Assembly: GCF_000213255.1 (NCBI RefSeq)
Contig: NC_015520.1
Coordinates: 124,001 to 188,000 of the forward strand
Direction of reading: 5' to 3'
DNA from: Mahella australiensis 50-1 BON
GTDB lineage: Bacteria; Bacillota; Clostridia; Mahellales; Mahellaceae
DNA length: 64,000 nucleotides
The notes below the pieces were generated by a model that saw nothing but the letters and a program-made list of their open reading frames with translations, was not told the origin of the DNA and made no database searches. Of the stretch, positions 44,652 to 54,047 are shown in pieces; position 1 is the first letter of the stretch; the number at the start of each line of letters is the position of its first letter. A program made the translations under genes and the position numbers.

Positions 44652-45845
44652 TTATGCTGCCTTGCTGCTTTTATGACGAAGTATTATCGTGGACAACATG
44701 AAGCCTATCACTGCTATGGCTTGCACCATTATGCCCGCCTTATACATGGTGTGTATCTCATAACGATCTATTATAACGCCGCCGAGATAACTGCCCAGTA
44801 TGCCGCTTACACCCATGTATGCCGCGGTGGCTATGGTCTGAGCAGTAGCCTTGAGGCCGTCGGGTGCTATTTCGTTTATATAGTATACCGTGCCGGTCAG
44901 AAATAGCCCGAAGGATAGGCCTTGCAATACCTGGTTCAATATAGCCAACCATGGCGTATAGGTAAAAGCATATATCAACAACCGCGCTATGAAAAATACT
45001 GACGATATTAATATAATGTGCAACGGCTTATAGCGCGTATTAAGGCGCTGTCCAAGAAATAATATCGGTGCTTCGCTGGCTGCCGATACGAACCATGCCA
45101 TTCCCAATTGAGCGCTGGTACCTCCGACGCTTGCGAATAACTGGGGCAGAAACGTAAAGCTGGCTTTATGCGGCGTAAAAAGAAGCGAGCCGAATATTAG
45201 AAATAGCACAAAATTCGGATTGACGAATAATGACAGCGCGCTGGGCTGTGTTTTAGCGTTTGCAGCATCTTCTGACTTTATAACAACACCGGGATCGGGT
45301 AACGACAGCACTATTTTTATAACGAATATTGCGAAGAAGCTGTATGCTATAAACATAATACCAGTGCCATATATTTCCATAAATAAACCTATAAGGTAGG
45401 CTGTTATGGCATAGCCTATAGATCCCCAAAGTCGTATGCTTCCATAGCTGGTATTGCTCATGCGGTGCATATTCTGCATGACCATGCTGTCCAAAAGCGG
45501 GGGATTTGGGCTGTCGGTAAAGGCTATCAGAGCCATTATAAGGGCTATAGCCCATAATTGATTTATAAAAGGCAATATAAGTATTGCTATGGCAGTCAGC
45601 GAGGCGCATGCGACCATGATCTTGTTGATGGCTCCCGTGCGATCGCTTATATAACCCCATATAGGCGGTGATATTATGGATATGACAGCAGTCAGCGATA
45701 TAATAGCTCCTATAGAGCTATTACTGTAGCCTTGCCGGCTCAAATACATCACTATATAGGCATAATAGCAGGCGCTGGCCGACCAATAAGCGCCTTCCAA
45801 AGCGGACAAGCGCCTGGGCAATTGCATGTAATCTGATTTTTTCAT
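44652..45845 (-). CDS. MFS transporter (MFS_1-like, LacY/nucleoside-symporter type)
   Basis: Twelve-span secondary transporter of 397 aa. The early loop PPIWGYISDRTGAINKIM matches the MFS loop 2-3 motif (G-x-x-x-D-R-x-G); a related motif GSYLGGVIIDRYEIHTMYK appears in the second half. The general pattern (SALEGAYWSASACYYAYIVMYLSRQGYS) resembles the MFS_1-like group that contains sugar and phenylpropionate symporters. The substrate is unknown. AAGGAAGC precedes ATG 45845; it is divergent from dnaX across 100 bp. Confidence 0.88.
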   Translation of the reverse strand: MKKSDYMQLPRRLSALEGAYWSASACYYAYIVMYLSRQGYSNSSIGAIISLTAVISIISPPIWGYISDRTGAINKIMVACASLTAIAILILPFINQLWAIALIMALIAFTDSPNPPLLDSMVMQNMHRMSNTSYGSIRLWGSIGYAITAYLIGLFMEIYGTGIMFIAYSFFAIFVIKIVLSLPDPGVVIKSEDAANAKTQPSALSLFVNPNFVLFLIFGSLLFTPHKASFTFLPQLFASVGGTSAQLGMAWFVSAASEAPILFLGQRLNTRYKPLHIILISSVFFIARLLIYAFTYTPWLAILNQVLQGLSFGLFLTGTVYYINEIAPDGLKATAQTIATAAYMGVSGILGSYLGGVIIDRYEIHTMYKAGIMVQAIAVIGFMLSTIILRHKSSKAA

Positions 45846-45928
45846 GTTGCTTCCTTTAAATCTTCGTTACTACTCAGCTAATTTTACACTATTTTTTATA
45901 TCTACTCAACGGTTTTTTGTCTATATTT

Positions 45929-45938
45929 CTGGTATAAT
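45929..45938 (+). promoter_or_regulatory. Extended -10 promoter upstream of dnaX
   Basis: TCTGGTATAAT shows TATAAT (45933-45938) with the TGN extension directly before it; no good -35 is present. It lies 19 bp before the chosen dnaX start, giving a very short leader. Confidence 0.5.
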
Positions 45939-45957
45939 GTAATGGGTGATGATGTTT

Positions 45958-47607
45958 ATGGCATATACAGCGATATACAGGAAATGGCGGCCTCAAACCT
46001 TCGACGACGTGTACGGCCAGCCGGCCGTTGTCAGGACGTTGAGGCATCAGATAATGAACCATCGTATAGCTCACGCATACCTTTTTTGCGGCTCAAGGGG
46101 TACGGGTAAGACCAGCACGGCCAAGATAATGGCCAGGGCGGTCAACTGCCTGTCGCCTGTCGACGGGAATCCGTGCGGTCGCTGCGATGTGTGTACAAAG
46201 CTTTCCGATGAAAGCAATATGGATATAATAGAGATAGACGCTGCTTCCAATAACGGCGTAGATGAGATAAGGGACCTGAGGGAGAAGGTGAAGTATCCTC
46301 CCACTATAGGACGCTATAAAATATATATAATAGATGAGGTGCATATGCTGTCGACCGGGGCTTTCAACGCGTTGCTCAAGACGTTGGAAGAACCGCCGGA
46401 GCATGTGATATTCATACTGGCTACCACCGAGCCTCATCGCTTGCCGGCTACCATACTGTCGCGCTGCCAACGCTACGATTTCAGGCGCATAAGTGAGCAA
46501 GATATGGTGGAGCGTATGCGTGTTATACTGACCGCTACAGGGGCGCATGCCGAAGATGAAGCGCTGCAGCTTATAGCGCGCTCGGCACAGGGGGCTATGA
46601 GGGATGCCTTAAGTATGCTGGATCAGGCGTTATCCTTTTGCGACGGCAATATAGGTTATACTGACGTATTAGATATGCTTGGCGCCAGTGGTACCGACTT
46701 CGTGGCCGGTCTGGTCGATGCCGTTATAGCAGGAGATGACGGAGGCGCTTTGTCGTTGATAGACCAGGCAGTGGATCAGGGCAGGGATCTTACCGCCCTT
46801 GTACGCGAGATAGCCTGGTATGTGCGCGATCTCATGATAGTCAAGTCCTGCCGTCAGCCTGAGACAATGATATGGGCCTCGCAGCATCAAATGGATGTCT
46901 ATAAAGCCCAGGCCGACAAGCTCGATGAGCGAAAGCTTATAGCGTATATGGATATACTTTCGGTTACCGATAATCAATTGCGTTTTGCTGCTCAGCCGCG
47001 CATAACCGTAGAGATGATGGCTATAAAGCTGTGCCACTTGAGGGAGGAAAGCTCTATGGATGCCATAGTGGCGCGCATGGATATGCTGGAAGGCAAGCTG
47101 GATGGCTTGATGAAAGGCACCGATACAGTAGGTGCTGAAAAACAAAGCGCTCAAACCAAGCCATCGCAGAAGACCAAACCGGTGCCCAAAGAGCTCAAAG
47201 CTGCCGACAAACCGCCTGCTCAACCTGCCTCAGTGCAGACGGAGGCAAAGGCTGATGGATTAAATGAAGTCATGCGCGCGTGGCCTGCCGTATTGCAGGC
47301 CGTAAAAAAGGAAAAGATGACCGTATATACGTTTCTGTGCAACGGCAAACCAGCTGCGTTGGAAGGCGAGCAGTTAACGCTGGTGTTTCCTGAGGGTGGA
47401 GGCATCTTTGCTGCCGCTGTCGAAAAGGATGAGAACAGGCAGTTGGTGGAGAAGGCTATATCGGATGTGACCGGCGAAGAACTAAGAGTGAAATGTATTA
47501 CAGGCCAAGCTGCAGCGCATGAGCCGGCAAAGGATGTGGATATAGTGGAAAAAGCCAAAGAGCTTTTCGGAGAGGATAAAGTGGAGGTAATAGATGATGA
47601 AACTTAG
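45958..47607 (+). CDS. dnaX: DNA polymerase III subunits gamma/tau
   Basis: Clamp-loader ATPase of the replisome. Residues 45-52 are the Walker A motif GSRGTGKT; a four-Cys zinc site (NC, CGRC, DVC) follows; Walker B is IIDEVHML; LSRCQRYDFRR is the sensor/SRC motif. The AAA+ part spans about 1-230, then the collar, a Lys/Pro/Ala-rich linker near 385-425, and a C-terminal tau domain. Start 45958 (MAYTAIYRKWRPQTF) matches the family; GTG 45946 and ATGs 45949/45952 are in-frame alternatives. 549 aa is typical of Firmicutes. The 3' end overlaps a GH4 gene by 14 bp. Confidence 0.96.
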   Translation: MAYTAIYRKWRPQTFDDVYGQPAVVRTLRHQIMNHRIAHAYLFCGSRGTGKTSTAKIMARAVNCLSPVDGNPCGRCDVCTKLSDESNMDIIEIDAASNNGVDEIRDLREKVKYPPTIGRYKIYIIDEVHMLSTGAFNALLKTLEEPPEHVIFILATTEPHRLPATILSRCQRYDFRRISEQDMVERMRVILTATGAHAEDEALQLIARSAQGAMRDALSMLDQALSFCDGNIGYTDVLDMLGASGTDFVAGLVDAVIAGDDGGALSLIDQAVDQGRDLTALVREIAWYVRDLMIVKSCRQPETMIWASQHQMDVYKAQADKLDERKLIAYMDILSVTDNQLRFAAQPRITVEMMAIKLCHLREESSMDAIVARMDMLEGKLDGLMKGTDTVGAEKQSAQTKPSQKTKPVPKELKAADKPPAQPASVQTEAKADGLNEVMRAWPAVLQAVKKEKMTVYTFLCNGKPAALEGEQLTLVFPEGGGIFAAAVEKDENRQLVEKAISDVTGEELRVKCITGQAAAHEPAKDVDIVEKAKELFGEDKVEVIDDET

Positions 47608-48844
47608 CGTACTGGGTGGCAGCAGTTACTATACATCGCTGCTTTTTGAGGCGTTGGTGCAGCATAAAGAGGATATAAGGATCACAGAGCTGGCATTGCA
47701 CGGTAGGAACGAGTCAAAACTCGCGGATGTGGCGCGCTTTGGAGCCAATATGTTCAAGAAAGCAGGTATCGATACTGCGGTTACATTTACCACCGATCGC
47801 AGGAGGGCTATAGAAGGCAGCCAGCTTATATTGTGCCAGATCCGCGTTGGCGGTATGCAAGCCAGGGCGATAGACGAGTCTATACCGCGCCGCTACGGGA
47901 TTATAGGCGATGAAACAGTTGGCCCGGGCGGTTTTAGCTGTGCGCTTCGCACCGTGCCTGTTATGGCCGATATAGCAGCTGATATACGCCGATGGGCGCC
48001 CGAAGCGTTGGTGGTAGATCTGACTAACCCTGCCAGCATAGTAGTGGAGGCAATTTTAAACCGCGAGAATATAAATATAATAGGGATATGCGATCTGCCG
48101 CTTATCGTCCTCACGCGCGTCGCTGATGTTTTGAATCTCGACTATGATGGATTGAGCGGCCGATATTTTGGTTTGAATCATCTCGGCTTTTATAGTAATA
48201 TATATTATAATGGGGATGATATTACCACCGCTGTATTCGAACATGCAGAACAGCTCGGGTTGGGGATAGATGCCGATCTTGTGCGCAGTATGAGGCTGGT
48301 GCCGGTGCCGTTTTTGCGGCATTTTTATCATCATAGCCAGGTGGTTGAGGAACAGAAACAACAGCCAGTGCGCGGCCAGGTGTTGTATGAGAACGAGCAG
48401 CAGTTGAGCAGATTATTCGCGCAGCCCGAACTCGACGAAATACCGCAGATTATAAGGCAAAGAAACGCCATATGGTACAGCCACGCCGTAGTACCGTTCA
48501 TGGTCGCTTATGCTTCAAACCGTAAGGGCCGCTTTATAGTCAATATACGCAATCGTGGGCGTATAGCGGGCCTGGATGACAATGCGGTAGTAGAGGTGTC
48601 GGAGGATATAGATGCGCTTAAGATGTGGCGCACCGATGCCACCAAGATGCCGCTTTATGTGAGAGGCCTGGTGCAGGCGGTTAAGGCTTTTGAATCCATG
48701 ACGGTACAGGCCATATATGAAGGCTCATACGACAAAGCGGTGCTGGCGCTCATGTCCCATCCGCTGGTAGGCCAATACGATGTGGCTAAGGCTATATTGG
48801 ACGATATACTGCGCAGTTATCCCGAAGTGGATTATTTAAAATAG
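47594..48844 (+). CDS. GH4-family 6-phospho-glycosidase
   Basis: NAD- and metal-dependent hydrolase of phosphorylated glycosides, most like 6-phospho-beta-glucosidases. The N-terminal nucleotide fold is LSVLGGSSYYTSLL; DLTNPAS, GICDLP (metal-binding Cys) and FGLNHLGF (metal-binding His) are GH4 hallmarks. GGAGG lies 6 bp before ATG 47594 (ATG 47597 also possible). It overlaps dnaX and is followed after 15 bp by ybaB, so it is embedded in the dnaX-ybaB-recR operon, an unusual place. No PTS gene is in the window to supply its phosphorylated substrate. Confidence 0.93.
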   Translation: MMKLSVLGGSSYYTSLLFEALVQHKEDIRITELALHGRNESKLADVARFGANMFKKAGIDTAVTFTTDRRRAIEGSQLILCQIRVGGMQARAIDESIPRRYGIIGDETVGPGGFSCALRTVPVMADIAADIRRWAPEALVVDLTNPASIVVEAILNRENINIIGICDLPLIVLTRVADVLNLDYDGLSGRYFGLNHLGFYSNIYYNGDDITTAVFEHAEQLGLGIDADLVRSMRLVPVPFLRHFYHHSQVVEEQKQQPVRGQVLYENEQQLSRLFAQPELDEIPQIIRQRNAIWYSHAVVPFMVAYASNRKGRFIVNIRNRGRIAGLDDNAVVEVSEDIDALKMWRTDATKMPLYVRGLVQAVKAFESMTVQAIYEGSYDKAVLALMSHPLVGQYDVAKAILDDILRSYPEVDYLK

Positions 48845-48859
48845 AAAGGGGACTGGAAC

Positions 48860-49198
48860 ATGCCAAAAGGAGGATTTCCCGGAGGGAATTTTAATGTCAA
48901 CCAGATGATGAAACAAGCGCAAAAGATGCAGCAGGAGATGGCAAAGGTGCAGGAGGAGCTGCAGAATAAAACGGTAGAGGCTACCGCCGGTGGCGGCATG
49001 GTTACCGTTGTGGCAAATGGCAAAAAGGAACTCGTCGATATAAAGATCGACCCTCAGGTCGTAGATCCGGACGATGTGGAGATGCTGCAGGATCTGGTAC
49101 TAGCTGCATGCAACGAGGCGCTGCATAAGGCCGAGGATATGATGGCTGAGGAAATGCAAAAACTCACGGGAGGATTAAATATACCCGGTCTATTTTAA
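48860..49198 (+). CDS. ybaB: YbaB/EbfC nucleoid-associated DNA-binding protein
   Basis: Small dimeric DNA-binding protein, 112 aa. The Gly/Phe-rich start is followed by the coiled helix [32 protein letters not shown] and the strand region [16 protein letters not shown], then the helical C-terminus [16 protein letters not shown], all family hallmarks. It lies 12 bp before recR, the conserved arrangement in bacteria. Confidence 0.96.
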   Translation: MPKGGFPGGNFNVNQMMKQAQKMQQEMAKVQEELQNKTVEATAGGGMVTVVANGKKELVDIKIDPQVVDPDDVEMLQDLVLAACNEALHKAEDMMAEEMQKLTGGLNIPGLF

Positions 49199-49210
49199 CC
49201 GGGGCGAAAT

Positions 49211-49810
49211 ATGAATTATTATGCTGAACCGATTTCGCGTCTGATAAACGAGCTTTCGAAGCTGCCTGGTATAGGGCCTAAGACCGCGCAGAGGCTGGCT
49301 TTTTATATGCTGCATATGCCCAAAGACGCCGTACACACCCTGGCCCAGTCGATAAACGATGCGCGGGATAAGATAATATACTGTTCTATATGCGGGAACT
49401 TGACCGATGTGGACCCATGCGCGATATGCAGCAGCTCTACCCGCGATAACAGCACGATATGCGTCGTAGAGAGCCCTACCGATGTAGTGGCTATGGAGAA
49501 GACGCGAGGGTATAACGGGCTTTACCATGTATTGCACGGTGCAATATCCCCGATAGATGGCGTAGGCCCTGACGACATACGCATAAAGGAGCTGTTAACC
49601 CGTTTACGCGACAGCCAGGTAAAAGAGGTCATACTGGCCACAAATCCCAGCGTGGAAGGGGAGGCCACGGCCCTCTATATATCGCGCATGCTCAAGCCCA
49701 TGGGTTTTAAGGTAACGCGCATAGCCAACGGCATACCGGTGGGCGGCGACCTGGAGTATGCCGATGAGGTGACTATAACCAGGGCATTGGAAGGACGCCG
49801 CGAGATGTAA
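49211..49810 (+). CDS. recR: Recombination protein RecR
   Basis: RecFOR-pathway protein that helps load RecA at gaps. Residues about 8-35 contain the helix-hairpin-helix [14 protein letters not shown]; the four-Cys zinc finger is [16 protein letters not shown]; the Toprim domain follows with [16 protein letters not shown] and [16 protein letters not shown]. 199 aa is the standard length. Confidence 0.97.
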   Translation: MNYYAEPISRLINELSKLPGIGPKTAQRLAFYMLHMPKDAVHTLAQSINDARDKIIYCSICGNLTDVDPCAICSSSTRDNSTICVVESPTDVVAMEKTRGYNGLYHVLHGAISPIDGVGPDDIRIKELLTRLRDSQVKEVILATNPSVEGEATALYISRMLKPMGFKVTRIANGIPVGGDLEYADEVTITRALEGRREM

Positions 49811-49883
49811 TGATGTATAATCCTCTCAATGAATGGAAACAATTAAAATGTTTATTTCATTCTATTGGGAGGATTAACCTAAA

Positions 49884-50153
49884 ATGAAAAAGTTGGCTTT
49901 CCTGAGTTTCTTAGGCGATATACCCGAAGATAACAGCGTGTATGACCAAGAAACCGTTGAATTTATAAATACATTGCAGCAGGCCAGAGAGGAATGGCTG
50001 GCTGCTCAAAACTTCTTTAATAGCGTCAATGACCCGGATTTGGTGGATTATGCGATATACGGTGTGGAAGCTGCTCGGCGCAAATATATGTACCTTATAA
50101 AGCAGGCAAAAATATTGGGTATAAAGATTAATGCGGACAGCCTAGAAGGTTAA
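49884..50153 (+). CDS. yaaL: DUF2508/YaaL-family protein
   Basis: Small protein of unknown function, 89 aa, helical: residues about 25-45 (FINTLQQAREEWLAAQNFFN) and 55-75 (YAIYGVEAARRKYMYLIKQAK) match the YaaL pattern. It sits between recR and bofA as in Bacillus and Clostridia, which supports the assignment. GGGAGG precedes ATG 49884. Confidence 0.88.
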   Translation: MKKLAFLSFLGDIPEDNSVYDQETVEFINTLQQAREEWLAAQNFFNSVNDPDLVDYAIYGVEAARRKYMYLIKQAKILGIKINADSLEG

Positions 50154-50255
50154 GTTCTGCATACAGGCTGTCCGCCATATATATAGAATATCGCTATGTG
50201 ACAGATTAATCATATATAAAATGAATAGCAATTATTAGCGAAGGAGGAGCTTGCT

Positions 50256-50549
50256 ATGTGGTGGTTTAATTTATTGGCCATAGATATACAATTCAGCACT
50301 ATACTGGCTTTTGCAGGAGGGTTGGTGCTGCTTTATCTGGTGGGATGGCTGCTGCTGGTGCCGCTCAAGATAGTATGGCGTCTTATATACAATGGCATAA
50401 TAGGCGGTGTTGTATTATGGCTGCTGAATCTGATAGGCAGCTATTTCGGTTTTACATTGGCCATCAATCCGTTGACCGCCCTCATAGTTGGCTTCTTAGG
50501 CGTACCTGGTGTCATACTTTTGGTGATATTGAAGTTTATACTGCCTTGA
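50256..50549 (+). CDS. bofA: BofA-family pro-sigmaK processing inhibitor-like membrane protein
   Basis: Integral membrane protein of 97 aa with two or three hydrophobic spans. In Bacillus, BofA holds the SpoIVFB protease inactive until the right stage of sporulation. The second half (NGIIGGVVLWLLNLIG, LAINPLTALIVGFLGVPGVILLV) carries the conserved N-x-x-x-G and GxPG elements. The position after recR-yaaL matches Bacillus. It points to a spore-former. AAGGAGG precedes ATG 50256. Confidence 0.92.
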   Translation: MWWFNLLAIDIQFSTILAFAGGLVLLYLVGWLLLVPLKIVWRLIYNGIIGGVVLWLLNLIGSYFGFTLAINPLTALIVGFLGVPGVILLVILKFILP

Positions 50550-50654
50550 TGCGCCTCGATTATTTCCCCATCGATCTGGTATGCATTTTCCGATACTTTC
50601 TTAAAATTGTCAATATGATATAATATTATAAAAACAAAAGGAGCATGGTAGTAT

Positions 50655-51389
50655 ATGACCCCGAAAACTGTACTGGATGAGAGATCGCCCATGTCGCTCT
50701 ATTACCAATTGAAAACGATATTGGCCGATAAGATACATTCCGGACAATGGAAGGTCAATGACCGCATACCAACTGAACGCGAACTGTGCGATGCCTATGG
50801 CGTCAGCCGGGCTACCGTTAGGCTGGCTTTGGGCGAGCTGGAAAACGAAGGACTGCTTTATCGCAAACAGGGCAAAGGAACATTTGTAGCAGCGCCTAAG
50901 ATAGAACAGCTTTTGTCCGGCTTTTATAGTTTTACCGATGAGATGAAGAAACAGGGATATAACCCATCTACACGTATTATATCATTTAGAAAGGGCAAAG
51001 CATTGGATGAGATAGCACAGTTTCTTGATCTACCCGAAGGCGCGGATATTTTTATCATACGCCGTTTGCGCCTGGCCGATGAACAGCCGGTTATACTGGA
51101 GGTATCATATGTGCCGTATGAGATATGCCCTACATTGACCGAGAGGGACGTAAAAGAGCATGCTTTGTATGATTTATTTCGCGAGAGATATAATGTGTTT
51201 CCTAGCAAAGCCCAGGAGAGCTTTGAAGCGGTGCTTGCCGACGCAAAAGAGGCCGATTACCTCGGTATACCGCACGGCTCACCGGTTTTGCGCCTCGAAC
51301 GCATAACATATGCCTTTGACCGGCCGGTGGAATACAATGTGGGCTTGATAAGAGGCGACAGATATAAATATAAGGTAATATTGACATAA
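50655..51389 (+). CDS. GntR-family transcription regulator with UTRA domain (HutC subfamily)
   Basis: Ligand-responsive regulator, 244 aa. Residues about 10-75 are the GntR winged helix (SGQWKVNDRIPTERELCDAYGVSRATVRLAL, KQGKGTFVA); residues about 95-238 are a UTRA effector domain, which in relatives binds sugar phosphates (RRLRLADEQPVILEVSYVP, GSPVLRLERITY, IRGDRYKYKV). It precedes the SIS and glycosidase genes and probably controls them through a palindrome at 51422-51434. Confidence 0.93.
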   Translation: MTPKTVLDERSPMSLYYQLKTILADKIHSGQWKVNDRIPTERELCDAYGVSRATVRLALGELENEGLLYRKQGKGTFVAAPKIEQLLSGFYSFTDEMKKQGYNPSTRIISFRKGKALDEIAQFLDLPEGADIFIIRRLRLADEQPVILEVSYVPYEICPTLTERDVKEHALYDLFRERYNVFPSKAQESFEAVLADAKEADYLGIPHGSPVLRLERITYAFDRPVEYNVGLIRGDRYKYKVILT

Positions 51390-51392
51390 TGC

Positions 51393-51434
51393 TTTACACG
51401 GCCGGGGCATCGATGGTATAATTGGTTATAACAA
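51393..51434 (+). promoter_or_regulatory. Promoter and likely GntR operator before the SIS gene
   Basis: TTTACA (51393-51398), an 18-bp spacer and TATAAT (51417-51422) form a promoter. The near-palindrome TTGGTTATAACAA (51422-51434) overlaps the end of the -10 box, a position that would let a bound GntR protein block transcription. Confidence 0.55.
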
Positions 51435-51455
51435 TATAATGAAAGGAGTCCGACA

Positions 51456-52511
51456 ATGCAAAAAGGACAAAAAACATTGGATGAAATATCGCGCCAGCCA
51501 TTTATATTTGATGCTGTATGGAATGATAGAGATGATATAGCATCGGTATTCAGCGGCATATTGAAGGAGTATGCGCCGGATGAGATTATAATAACCGGTT
51601 GCGGCACATCGTATTACCTATCGCAGGCTGCGACGCCTGTACTAGCGCATTTTTTGCGCATGCCGGTCAAGGCTGTACCGTCGTCCGAACTTTTTCTCTT
51701 TACCAATACATATTTGCACGGCCAAAGGGTGTTGCTCATAGCGGTGTCGCGCTCGGGACAAACTACTGAAACCGTAAAGGCTGTGCGGGTATTAAAAGAG
51801 CAGCCGAATGTATTCGCGTTGGCCATAAGCTGCTGTGCCGACAGCGACCTATGCTACGTGGCTGATCGATATATTATATCGCGTGAAGCAAAAGAGCAGA
51901 GCGTGGTTATGACCGGATCATTTTCAAGTATGCTTTACATATTGATGTTGGCGGCATTTTCCGCGGCAAAAGAAAACGATTTGTTGAAAGAGGCTTCGCG
52001 TTTGGCTTCGGAGGCTGAAAGGCTGCTGCCCGATATGAATGATTTAGCCCAAACGATTATGTCAAGCCGTTCTTTGTCGCATTTCGTTTATCTTGGGTCC
52101 GGGCCGAATTACGGGCTGTCGCAGGAGGCCATGCTTAAGGTGAAAGAAATGGCTATAGTAACATCCGAGGGTTATCACGCCATGGAGTTCCGCCATGGGC
52201 CTAAATCCATAGTCAATCCGAATATGCTCATATCCATGTTTATGTCGGACGATGCCATCGAATATGAGGCAAACCTGCTTGAGGAAATCAAAGGCCTGGG
52301 CGGGGTGACGCTTGCCATATGCGACGGTGCAGGAGAAAGGGTAAGACCGGCGGCCGATTATGTAATGGATATAGCATGCGGTATGAGCCAGTGGGTGAGG
52401 CTTCCTATTTACATCATCCAGGCTCAATTGCTGGCATTTTACCTGGCTACATCTGTTAAAGGCATAGACCCTGATTCACCCCCGAATTTGTCGCAAGTAG
52501 TAAGACTGTAA
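51456..52511 (+). CDS. SIS-domain sugar isomerase/deaminase (AgaS/GlmS-C/FrlB-like)
   Basis: Cytoplasmic enzyme acting on a phosphosugar, 351 aa. Two SIS domains: the first has ITGCGTSYYLSQAA and AVSRSGQTTET (phosphate-binding Ser/Thr loop), the second GSGPNYGLSQEAMLKVKEMA with SEGYHAMEFRHGPKS, the Glu-His-Gly segment used in catalysis by GlmS-like isomerases. Deglycase, deaminase or aldose-ketose isomerase activity is possible; the exact substrate is not readable. AAAGGAG precedes ATG 51456. A degenerate copy of part of this gene is at 34341. Confidence 0.9.
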   Translation: MQKGQKTLDEISRQPFIFDAVWNDRDDIASVFSGILKEYAPDEIIITGCGTSYYLSQAATPVLAHFLRMPVKAVPSSELFLFTNTYLHGQRVLLIAVSRSGQTTETVKAVRVLKEQPNVFALAISCCADSDLCYVADRYIISREAKEQSVVMTGSFSSMLYILMLAAFSAAKENDLLKEASRLASEAERLLPDMNDLAQTIMSSRSLSHFVYLGSGPNYGLSQEAMLKVKEMAIVTSEGYHAMEFRHGPKSIVNPNMLISMFMSDDAIEYEANLLEEIKGLGGVTLAICDGAGERVRPAADYVMDIACGMSQWVRLPIYIIQAQLLAFYLATSVKGIDPDSPPNLSQVVRL

Positions 52512-52525
52512 GGAGATACGAATCA

Positions 52526-52575
52526 GTGTGGCAGTCATTTGAGGAGGACAGCTAATGCCCATAGGCCGGCTTTAA
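52526..52575 (+). other. Two overlapping mini-frames with good ribosome sites, possible gene stubs
   Basis: AGGAG precedes GTG 52526, a 9-codon frame whose TAA overlaps ATG 52555 (TAATG). GAGGAGG precedes that ATG, which opens a 6-codon frame. The pattern of strong signals without genes suggests remnants of deleted operon members, or a short leader before the next gene. Confidence 0.35.
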
Positions 52576-52619
52576 GACAATTTGTCGAGTCAAAAATTAT
52601 TTGAGGGGTGATCTGAAAG

Positions 52620-53864
52620 ATGGAGAGGAATAATTCAAACGAGGTTGTATTAGGTGTCATTGGCCTCGGCGGCCGTGGCAGGGGCTTATCCAAAATCCTT
52701 TTGGATATGGAGGATGTGTCGATACCTGCAATTTGCGATGTATTGGATGACAGAGTGCAGATGGCCGCCGATCAGTTTGAATCTCTCGGGCGTCCAAGAC
52801 CGCAGGGATACAGCGATTACAAAGAGTTATTGGCCAGAGACGATATTCAAGGCGTTATCATAGCCACCTCATGGACTACCCACGCCATGATAGCTGTAGA
52901 TGCCATGAAAGCCGGCAAATATACGGCTTCGGAAGTGGGCGGTGCATCCTCGATCGAGGAGTGCTGGGAGCTTGTCAGGACCTCAGAGCAAACCGGGATA
53001 CCTTGCATGATGCTCGAGAATTGCTGCTATGGCCGCAATGAAATGGCTCTGCTCAATATGGTTAAAAAAGGTATATTCGGCGAGCTTATACATTGCCAAT
53101 GCGGATACGAACATGACCTTCGTGAAGAAGTGGCTATGGGCATAGAAAACAGGCACTATAGGATTCACAATTATCTGAACAGAAACGGCGATGTATATCC
53201 CACTCATGGACTGGGACCGGTGGCCAAGTATTTAAACATCAACAGAGGCAACCGGTTTTTAACATTAAGCTCCATGGCATCCAAGGCCAGAGGGTTGCAT
53301 AATTGGGTGATGGATAACTTAGGGGAACGCCATCCGCTGGCCGAAGCCGATTTCACGCAGGGCGATGTGGCCACTACCATGATAAAATGTGCTCACGGAG
53401 AAACGATTATGGTGATACACGATACTACATTGCCGCGCCCGTATTCCAGAGCCGGTAGGGTACAGGGAACAAAAGGCATTTGGATGGAGGACAACAATTC
53501 GATCTATATAGAAGGCAGGAGCCAGGAACATACATGGGAATCCTTCGACAAATACCTGGATGAATACGAGCATCCGCTATGGAGGGAATATATAAAGATG
53601 GGCGTGCGAGGTTCGCATGGCGGCATGGATTACCTGTGCCTGATGGCTTTTGTAGAGAGCGTAAAGACCGGTTTGCCGACGCCGATAGACGTTTACGATA
53701 TGGCGACGTGGATGGCCGTAACGGTTCTATCAGAGCAGTCGGTGGTTCAGGGAGGGCATCCGATGCCGTTTCCGGATTTCACAAAAGGCAGATGGATAAA
53801 CCGCCCGTTGGGTCCAGCCGGCAAATATTCGCTGGACAATGTGTATGAAGAATTTTGGCAATAG
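52620..53864 (+). CDS. Gfo/Idh/MocA-family protein, GH109-like
   Basis: NAD-dependent sugar-modifying enzyme, 414 aa. The Rossmann start is VVLGVIGLGGRGRG; the middle stretch NGDVYPTHGLGPVAKYLNINRGNRF is characteristic of GH109 glycosidases, which use an NAD redox mechanism for hydrolysis. EVGGASSIEECWELV stands where simple dehydrogenases have an EKP motif. A GGGGTGAT ribosome site precedes ATG 52620. It sits between the SIS gene and the large glycosidase, so it probably acts on the same glycan. GH109 versus plain dehydrogenase cannot be settled here. Confidence 0.82.
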   Translation: MERNNSNEVVLGVIGLGGRGRGLSKILLDMEDVSIPAICDVLDDRVQMAADQFESLGRPRPQGYSDYKELLARDDIQGVIIATSWTTHAMIAVDAMKAGKYTASEVGGASSIEECWELVRTSEQTGIPCMMLENCCYGRNEMALLNMVKKGIFGELIHCQCGYEHDLREEVAMGIENRHYRIHNYLNRNGDVYPTHGLGPVAKYLNINRGNRFLTLSSMASKARGLHNWVMDNLGERHPLAEADFTQGDVATTMIKCAHGETIMVIHDTTLPRPYSRAGRVQGTKGIWMEDNNSIYIEGRSQEHTWESFDKYLDEYEHPLWREYIKMGVRGSHGGMDYLCLMAFVESVKTGLPTPIDVYDMATWMAVTVLSEQSVVQGGHPMPFPDFTKGRWINRPLGPAGKYSLDNVYEEFWQ

Positions 53865-53909
53865 GAGGAAATAAGTACTTAGCTAATTAGTGCATACAAG
53901 GGGAAAATG

Positions 53910-53941
53910 GGTCCGGACGGTTATTAAACATCCGGACCTTT
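53910..53941 (+). terminator. Intrinsic terminator after GH109-like gene
   Basis: GGTCCGGA pairs exactly with TCCGGACC across a 13-base loop and is followed by TTTCG, ending the GntR-SIS-GH109-like unit. Confidence 0.75.
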
Positions 53942-54047
53942 CGTATTAGATCCGTTTCGCGATAAAAAAGGCATGGATTTTATTCTGCTTATGTTGTATA
54001 ATGTTTGCAATGATTGCTTTTCAAGTACATAGGGGGTATAAAATATT

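Noticed and set aside
47150-47260. Possible programmed frameshift in dnaX to make a short gamma form
   Set aside because: The Lys/Pro-rich linker region has no clear A-rich slippery heptamer with a following hairpin; the frame reads through normally to 553 codons.
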